A stretch of DNA of 8,062 bases, from the NCBI GenBank assembly GCA_007123575.1, contig SKKV01000026.1, positions 1 through 8,062 on the forward strand. The letters are read 5' to 3'. Within the stretch, counting starts at the first letter, position 1. Each line of letters starts with the position of its first letter. The stretch is from Wenzhouxiangella sp. (GTDB taxonomy: Bacteria > Pseudomonadota > Gammaproteobacteria > Xanthomonadales > Wenzhouxiangellaceae). The position numbers and the translations under genes were made by a program. The notes beneath the pieces are model-generated. The model ran no database searches. It was not told the DNA's origin and was given only the letters and a program-made list of their open reading frames with translations. Below are positions 1 through 8,062 of the stretch, one piece after another.

Positions 1-3665
<3,665 letters not shown>

Positions 3666-3669
3666 GTTC

Positions 3670-3675
3670 AGGAGG
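3670..3675 (+). promoter_or_regulatory. Ribosome binding site of rpoC
   Basis: AGGAGG lies 9 bases upstream of the ATG at 3685 and 4 bases after the rpoB stop. It is a full-strength Shine-Dalgarno match at near-ideal spacing and fixes the rpoC start. Its closeness to the rpoB stop would allow re-initiation by ribosomes leaving rpoB, consistent with the equal subunit amounts the enzyme needs. Confidence 0.9.
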
Positions 3676-3684
3676 AGTTAGCAA

Positions 3685-6600
3685 ATGCGCGACCTGTTCA
3701 ATCTCTACAAGCGCCAAAACCAGATTACTGATTTTGACGCCATTCGCATCGGCTTAGCGCCGCCCGAGCTGATTCGCTCCTGGTCTTTCGGTGAAGTCAA
3801 GAAGCCGGAAACGATCAACTATCGCACCTTCAAGCCGGAGCGTGAAGGCCTGTTCTGTGCCGCTATTTTCGGCCCGGTCAAGGATTACGAATGTCTGTGC
3901 GGCAAGTACAAGCGCATGAAGCACCGTGGTGTGAAGTGCGAGAAGTGCGGTACCGAAGTGACCCTGACCAAGGTTCGCCGCGAGCGCATGGGTCATATCG
4001 ACCTGGCCTCGCCGGTTGCCCACATCTGGTTTTTGAAGTCGCTGCCCAGCCGCATCGGCCTGATGCTGGATATGACCCTGCGCGACATCGAGCGTATCCT
4101 GTACTTCGAATCCTACCTGGTCCTCGACCCGGGCATGACCCCGTTGGAGCGCGGTCAGCTGCTGACCGACGAGCAGTACTACGAGGCGGTCGAAGAATAC
4201 GGCGACGAGTTCGAAGCCAAGATGGGCGCCGAGGCGGTGTTCGACCTGCTCAAGAATATCGAGCTGGCCACCGAACTGGCTAAGCTGCGCGAAGACATCG
4301 CGGCGACCAACTCCGAAACCAAGATCAAGCGTCTGACCAAGCGGATCAAGCTGATGGAGGCGTTTATCGAGTCGGGTAACCGGCCCGAGTACATGATCCT
4401 TACCGTGCTGCCGGTACTGCCGCCAGACCTGCGTCCTCTGGTGCCGCTGGACGGCGGTCGTTTTGCAACCTCGGATCTGAACGATCTGTACCGTCGCGTC
4501 ATCAACCGCAACAATCGCCTGCGCCGCCTGCTTGACCTGAACGCGCCGGACATCATCGTGCGCAACGAAAAGCGCATGCTGCAGGAATCGGTCGATGCAC
4601 TGCTCGACAACGGTCGACGCGGCCGTGCCATTACTGGCACCAACAAGCGCCCGCTGAAGTCGCTGGCTGACATGATCAAGGGCAAGCAGGGTCGATTCCG
4701 CCAAAACCTGCTCGGCAAGCGCGTCGACTACTCCGGTCGTTCAGTGATCGTGGTCGGCCCGACCCTGAAGCTGCACGAGTGCGGCCTGCCGAAGAAAATG
4801 GCCCTGGAGCTGTTCAAGCCGTTCATCTTCTCCAAGCTGCAGCGTCGCGGTCTGGCAATGACGATCAAGGCGGCCAAGAAGCTGGTCGAGCGCGAAGAAG
4901 CCGAGGTCTGGGATATTCTCGAGGAAGTCATTCGCGAGCATCCGGTGCTTCTTAACCGCGCACCGACCCTGCACCGCCTGGGTATCCAGGCTTTTGAACC
5001 GGTTCTGATTGAAGGCAAGGCCATTCAGCTTCACCCGTTGGTCTGTACCGCTTTCAACGCTGACTTTGATGGCGACCAGATGGCCGTGCACGTTCCGTTG
5101 AGCCTGGAAGCCCAGCTGGAAGCGCGCGCCCTGATGATGTCGTCAAACAACATTCTGTCGCCAGCCAACGGCGAGCCGATCATTGTGCCGACTCAGGACG
5201 TGGTCCTGGGCCTGTACTACATGACCCGGTCGCTGCCTGGCGCCAGAGGTGAAGGCATGTACTTCTCCGGCGTTGCCGAAGTGCAGCGCGCCTATGCCAA
5301 CCACCAGGTTGACCTGCAGGCCGCGATCACCACCCGTATCCGCGAATATCGCGCCGATGAGGACGGTGAGCTGCAGGAGCACATCAATCGCTACGAAACC
5401 ACCGTCGGGCGCGCCCTGCTGTGGGACATCGTGCCGCGCGGTATGGCCTTCGAACTTTTCAACCAGGTGCTAAAGAAAAAGCAGATTTCGAAGCTGATCG
5501 ACGAATGCTATCGCCAGCTCGGACTCAAGCACACCGTGGTCTTTGCCGACAAGCTGATGTACACCGGCTTTGCCTATTCGACCCGCGCCGGCGTGTCGAT
5601 TGGCCTCGATGACTTGCAGGTGCCGCCAGAGAAGAAGGAAATTCTCGAGCGTGCCGAGAAGGAAATTCTCGATATCCAGAACCAGTACGCATCGGGTGTG
5701 GTGACTTCCGGCGAGCGCTACAACAAGGTGGTCGACATCTGGTCGCGGACCAACGAAGAAGTGGCCCGGGCGATGATGAAGCGCATTGGCAAGGAAATCC
5801 GGGTCGATGCAGACGGCAACGAGGTCGAGGAAGATTCGATGAACTCGATCTTCATCATGGCCGATTCCGGTGCCCGAGGTTCCGCCGCACAGATTCGTCA
5901 GCTGGCCGGTATGCGCGGCCTGATGGCCAAGCCGGACGGCTCGATCATTGAAACGCCGATCACCGCCAATTTCCGTGAAGGTCTGAACGTATTGCAGTAC
6001 TTCATCTCCACGCACGGCGCACGCAAGGGTCTGGCCGATACCGCGCTCAAGACCGCCAACTCGGGTTACCTGACCCGCCGTCTGGTTGACGTTGCCCAGG
6101 ACCTGGTTGTCATCGAGGAGGACTGCGGCACCGAGGAAGGGCTGGAAATGTTGCCCATCGTTGAAGGTGGTGACGTGGTCGAGCCGCTGCGCGAGCGTAT
6201 TCTCGGTCGCGTCGTGGCCCAGGATATCTACTACGCTGACAGCGACGACGTGCTGTGCCCGCGCGGCACTTTGCTCGACGAGTCCTGGGTGAACAACCTT
6301 GAACAGGAAGGTATTGATCGGGTCATGGTTCGGTCGCCGATTACTTGCGAAACCAAGCATGGCATCTGCGCTGCGTGTTATGGACGTGATTTGGCCCGGG
6401 GCCATCTGGTCAACCAGGGCGAAGCGGTTGGTGTGATTGCCGCTCAGTCGATTGGTGAGCCAGGTACCCAGCTGACCATGCGTACCTTCCACATTGGTGG
6501 TGCCGCGTCGCGGTCGGTGGCCATTGACCATATCGAGGTCAAGTCGGCCGGTAGCATCCGTTTCTACAATCTGAAGTCGGTCGAGAATGCCGAGGGCAAG

Positions 6601-7881
6601 CTGGTCGCCGTGTCGCGCTCTGGCGAGTTGTCGGTGATCGACAGCCACGGCCGCGAGCGTGAGCGTTACAAGATCCCGTACGGTGCGCTGGTCAGCGTCA
6701 AGGAAGGCGACAAGGTCGAGATCGGCCAGAACGTGGCCAACTGGGACCCGCACACCCACCCGATCGTGTCGGAGGTAGCCGGTTTCGCCCAGTTCCAGGA
6801 CTTTATTGCTGGCGTCACCGTCACCGAAGAGACCGACGACGTCACCGGTTTGAGCTCGGTCGTTGTCACCGACCCGAAAAAGCGCGGCAGCGAAGGCAAG
6901 GATCTGCGTCCGATCATTCGCTTGGTCGACAACAAGGGCAAGCCGCTGAACATTCCAGGCACCGAGCAACTGGCCCAGTACTTCCTGCCGGCCGGGGCCG
7001 TGATCAACACCAGCGATGGCAAGGAAATCCGGGTCGGTGACATCATCGCTCGTATTCCCCAGGAGTCATCCAAGACCCGTGACATCACCGGTGGTTTGCC
7101 GCGTGTTGCCGACCTGTTTGAAGCGCGCAAGCCGAAGGAAGGCGCATTGCTGGCCGAGGCCTCGGGCGTGGTCAGCTTCGGCAAGGAAACCAAGGGTAAG
7201 CAGCGCCTGGTCATTACCGACGAGACCGGTGAGGCCCACGAGGAGCTGATTCCGAAGTGGCGTCAGGTGCTGGTATTCGAAGGTGAGCACGTCGAGAAGG
7301 GTGAAACCGTGGTTGACGGCGAACCCAACCCGCATGACATCCTGCGCTTGCTGGGCGTGGAGCGCCTGGCCGACTACCTGGTCCAGGAAATCCAGGACGT
7401 TTACCGCCTGCAGGGCGTGAAGATCAACGACAAGCACATCGAGGTGATCATTCGCCAGATGCTGCGCAAGGTCGAGATCCTTGACGGCGGCGACAGCCGC
7501 TTCCTGCGCGGTGAGCAGGTGGATCGGCTGCGTGTCCAGGAAGAAAACAAGCGCCTGGAAGTCGACAATTTGCGTTCTGCGGTCTGGCAGAGCATTCTGC
7601 TGGGTATCACCAAGGCCTCGCTGGCGACCGAATCCTTCATCTCCGCCGCCTCCTTCCAGGAGACGACCCGGGTGCTGACCGATGCCGCGGTTCGAGGAAC
7701 GGTCGACAACCTGCGCGGCTTGAAGGAAAACGTTATCGTCGGCCGCCTGATCCCGGCCGGCACTGGTCGCGTCGCCCTGGCCCGCCGCAAGGCCCAGCGC
7801 GAAAGCCACACCGATGCCGACGCCGAACTCTCGGCCCTGCTGCGCGCCTCCGAGGCCGAGCAGACCGAGGGCGCGGAGTGA
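3685..7881 (+). CDS. rpoC: DNA-directed RNA polymerase subunit beta', complete
   Basis: This is the largest RNA polymerase subunit, holding the catalytic Mg2+ and most of the DNA clamp. It has 1398 residues against 1407 in E. coli, with numbering in step with E. coli at every site checked through H936. Zinc site 1 is C70, C72, C85, C88 (3892-3948). The sigma-binding clamp coiled coil (about residues 260-310) is well conserved. The catalytic NADFDGDQM has D460, D462 and D464 (5062-5076). Zinc site 2 is C814, C888, C895, C898 (6124-6378). The bridge-helix region (about 770-805) follows the conserved ADSGARGSAAQIRQLAG stretch. The trigger loop has M932 and H936 and is split by an SI3-type insertion (about 940-1130). 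The (p)ppGpp site 1 positions R417, K615, D622 and Y626 are conserved, with K replacing R at 362; N680/K681 of site 2 are present. The acidic tail diverges from E. coli. Start choice rests on the Shine-Dalgarno at 3670 and the MRDL N-terminus. Translation ends with tandem in-frame stops TGA TAG (7879-7884). Confidence 0.99.
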   Translation: MRDLFNLYKRQNQITDFDAIRIGLAPPELIRSWSFGEVKKPETINYRTFKPEREGLFCAAIFGPVKDYECLCGKYKRMKHRGVKCEKCGTEVTLTKVRRERMGHIDLASPVAHIWFLKSLPSRIGLMLDMTLRDIERILYFESYLVLDPGMTPLERGQLLTDEQYYEAVEEYGDEFEAKMGAEAVFDLLKNIELATELAKLREDIAATNSETKIKRLTKRIKLMEAFIESGNRPEYMILTVLPVLPPDLRPLVPLDGGRFATSDLNDLYRRVINRNNRLRRLLDLNAPDIIVRNEKRMLQESVDALLDNGRRGRAITGTNKRPLKSLADMIKGKQGRFRQNLLGKRVDYSGRSVIVVGPTLKLHECGLPKKMALELFKPFIFSKLQRRGLAMTIKAAKKLVEREEAEVWDILEEVIREHPVLLNRAPTLHRLGIQAFEPVLIEGKAIQLHPLVCTAFNADFDGDQMAVHVPLSLEAQLEARALMMSSNNILSPANGEPIIVPTQDVVLGLYYMTRSLPGARGEGMYFSGVAEVQRAYANHQVDLQAAITTRIREYRADEDGELQEHINRYETTVGRALLWDIVPRGMAFELFNQVLKKKQISKLIDECYRQLGLKHTVVFADKLMYTGFAYSTRAGVSIGLDDLQVPPEKKEILERAEKEILDIQNQYASGVVTSGERYNKVVDIWSRTNEEVARAMMKRIGKEIRVDADGNEVEEDSMNSIFIMADSGARGSAAQIRQLAGMRGLMAKPDGSIIETPITANFREGLNVLQYFISTHGARKGLADTALKTANSGYLTRRLVDVAQDLVVIEEDCGTEEGLEMLPIVEGGDVVEPLRERILGRVVAQDIYYADSDDVLCPRGTLLDESWVNNLEQEGIDRVMVRSPITCETKHGICAACYGRDLARGHLVNQGEAVGVIAAQSIGEPGTQLTMRTFHIGGAASRSVAIDHIEVKSAGSIRFYNLKSVENAEGKLVAVSRSGELSVIDSHGRERERYKIPYGALVSVKEGDKVEIGQNVANWDPHTHPIVSEVAGFAQFQDFIAGVTVTEETDDVTGLSSVVVTDPKKRGSEGKDLRPIIRLVDNKGKPLNIPGTEQLAQYFLPAGAVINTSDGKEIRVGDIIARIPQESSKTRDITGGLPRVADLFEARKPKEGALLAEASGVVSFGKETKGKQRLVITDETGEAHEELIPKWRQVLVFEGEHVEKGETVVDGEPNPHDILRLLGVERLADYLVQEIQDVYRLQGVKINDKHIEVIIRQMLRKVEILDGGDSRFLRGEQVDRLRVQEENKRLEVDNLRSAVWQSILLGITKASLATESFISAASFQETTRVLTDAAVRGTVDNLRGLKENVIVGRLIPAGTGRVALARRKAQRESHTDADAELSALLRASEAEQTEGAE

Positions 7882-7887
7882 TAGCAA

Positions 7888-7906
7888 GCCGGGGCTTTGC
7901 CCCGGC
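7888..7906 (+). terminator. GC-rich hairpin after rpoC, no U-tract
   Basis: GCCGGGGCTTTGCCCCGGC forms a perfect 8-bp stem with a TTT loop, beginning 6 bases after the rpoC TGA. It sits where an rpoBC terminator would be expected, but the bases that follow (GGTCAAGG) contain no T run, so it does not meet the usual intrinsic-terminator definition. It could pause polymerase, protect the 3' end of rpoC mRNA from exonucleases, or work with the adjacent second hairpin. The structure is certain; the terminator role is inferred. Confidence 0.55.
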
Positions 7907-7907
7907 G

Positions 7908-7932
7908 GTCAAGGCCGCAACGCGGCCTTGAC
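7908..7932 (+). terminator. Second perfect hairpin in rpoC-rpsL gap, no U-tract
   Basis: An 11-bp perfect stem, GTCAAGGCCGC (7908-7918) with GCGGCCTTGAC (7922-7932), closes an AAC loop. It starts one base after the first hairpin ends. No T run follows (AGGCCCTCC). Its descending arm supplies five of the six bases of the -35 element TTGACA used by the downstream promoter, so terminator-like and promoter functions share the same bases. It may be an rpoBC 3' end structure or a DNA-level inverted repeat bound by a protein; the sequence does not decide. Confidence 0.5.
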
Positions 7933-7956
7933 AGGCCCTCCACAACCCCTTAAAAT
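7928..7956 (+). promoter_or_regulatory. Near-consensus sigma-70 promoter for rpsL (str operon)
   Basis: The -35 is TTGACA at 7928-7933 (6/6). A spacer of exactly 17 bases leads to the -10 TAAAAT at 7951-7956 (5/6 match to TATAAT). Transcription would begin near 7961-7965, giving a leader of about 55-60 bases before the rpsL ATG at 8020. The bases after the -10 (TCCCGT) are C-rich with no GGG, a discriminator type associated with unstable open complexes and stringent control of ribosomal promoters; that regulation is inferred. No AT-rich UP element is visible upstream, because the region is occupied by the GC-rich hairpins. Position, orientation and quality make this the likely str operon promoter. 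Confidence 0.8.
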
Positions 7957-7966
7957 TCCCGTTCTT

Positions 7967-8004
7967 CGGCAGACCGCTTTTGCGGTTCTGTCGTTTGTTT
8001 TCTT
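7967..8004 (+). terminator. Terminator-like hairpin plus T-rich run in the rpsL leader
   Basis: The ascending arm 7967-7977 (CGGCAGACCGC) pairs with 7982-7993 (GCGGTTCTGTCG) through 11 pairs, one of them G-U, with a bulged T at 7987 and a TTTT loop. TTTGTTTTCTT follows immediately at 7994-8004. This is the only intergenic structure here with a U-rich tail, so it is the best intrinsic-terminator candidate. However, it lies downstream of the predicted rpsL promoter and touches the rpsL Shine-Dalgarno. It could stop rpoBC read-through, attenuate the str operon, or serve as a 5' stabilising hairpin followed by a U-rich ribosomal protein S1 binding stretch. Structure is seen; role is inferred. Confidence 0.55.
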
Positions 8005-8008
8005 AAGG
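8004..8008 (+). promoter_or_regulatory. Ribosome binding site of rpsL
   Basis: TAAGG matches the start of the TAAGGAGG anti-16S complement, 11 bases before the ATG at 8020. This is a weaker Shine-Dalgarno with longer spacing than that of rpoC. The T-rich run just upstream (7994-8004) and the A-rich TGAAAAACT between site and start may keep the region unstructured and favour S1-assisted initiation. Confidence 0.65.
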
Positions 8009-8019
8009 CCTGAAAAACT

Positions 8020-8062
8020 ATGTCCACGATCAATCAGCTGGTCCGCAAGCCAAGGCGGCCGA
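8020..8062 (+). CDS. rpsL: 30S ribosomal protein S12, N-terminal 14 codons, cut by window edge
   Basis: ATG at 8020 opens a frame reading MSTINQLVRKPRRP to the window end. It matches the S12 N-terminus (E. coli MATVNQLVRKPRA), with Ser for Ala at position 2. S12 sits at the decoding centre of the small ribosomal subunit and influences accuracy and streptomycin response; the codons concerned (K42, K87 in E. coli numbering) lie outside the window. Placement after rpoC agrees with the gene order rpoC-rpsL-rpsG-fusA-tuf found in many non-enteric gammaproteobacteria. It is probably transcribed from the promoter at 7928-7956. Confidence 0.95.
   Translation, partial: MSTINQLVRKPRRP

Noticed and set aside
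3666..3684. Possible processing site or internal promoter between rpoB and rpoC.
   Set aside because: The gap is only 19 bases and is taken up by the Shine-Dalgarno and its spacer. No hairpin or -35/-10 pair is visible.
5633..5672. A 16-base direct repeat (AGAAGGAAATTCTCGA at 5633-5648 and 5657-5672), 24 bases apart and in frame.
   Set aside because: It encodes repeated KEIL within a charged helix of beta' where E. coli has a comparable helix of equal length. There is no net insertion, so it is most likely chance codon similarity in a heptad-like region rather than a functional repeat.
5470..6969. A 499-residue open frame on the minus strand opposite rpoC, and a similar 463-residue one opposite rpoB (1602-2993).
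   Set aside because: Both lie antisense to intact, highly conserved polymerase genes in GC-rich DNA, where codon bias commonly leaves long open antisense frames. Their translations are low-complexity in H, V, L, D and Q and resemble no family I recognise.

Overview
The window is a core-genome stretch of a gammaproteobacterium. It carries the 3' nine-tenths of rpoB (RNA polymerase beta subunit), the complete rpoC (beta' subunit), and the first 14 codons of rpsL (ribosomal protein S12), all on the + strand. Both polymerase subunits align closely with E. coli (compared from memory), including the lineage-type insertions in beta (the regions of E. coli beta-i4 and beta-i9) and in the beta' trigger loop (SI3). 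The rpoC-rpsL adjacency, part of the fused rplKAJL-rpoBC-rpsL-rpsG-fusA-tuf arrangement, is absent from E. coli and other enterics. It is usual in Pseudomonas, Xanthomonas and many other gammaproteobacteria. The DNA is GC-rich and the beta sequence has a Xanthomonadales/Chromatiales flavour, but the genus cannot be fixed from this alone.

Layout: rpoB is open at the left edge and ends at 3665. A 19-base gap with a strong AGGAGG ribosome binding site leads into rpoC (3685-7881), which closes with a tandem stop TGA TAG. The 138 bases between rpoC and rpsL are the only non-coding DNA and hold most of the regulatory interest. Two perfect GC-rich hairpins without U-tracts come first (7888-7906 and 7908-7932). 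A near-consensus sigma-70 promoter follows (TTGACA, 17 bp, TAAAAT at 7928-7956), with its -35 built into the descending arm of the second hairpin. Last come an imperfect hairpin and a T-rich run (7967-8004) that looks like an intrinsic terminator or leader element, abutting the rpsL Shine-Dalgarno. rpsL starts at 8020 and runs off the right edge.

How the parts work together: rpoB and rpoC are translated from one transcript to give the two large catalytic subunits in equal amounts. The next transcription unit (rpsL onward, the str operon) appears to have its own strong promoter, so ribosomal protein and elongation factor synthesis can be set separately from polymerase synthesis. Every catalytic, zinc-binding and rifampicin-contact residue I checked is intact. 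I found no mobile element, CRISPR array, RNA gene or novel gene system. The observations worth a second look are the compact promoter/hairpin arrangement before rpsL and a few small protein variations.
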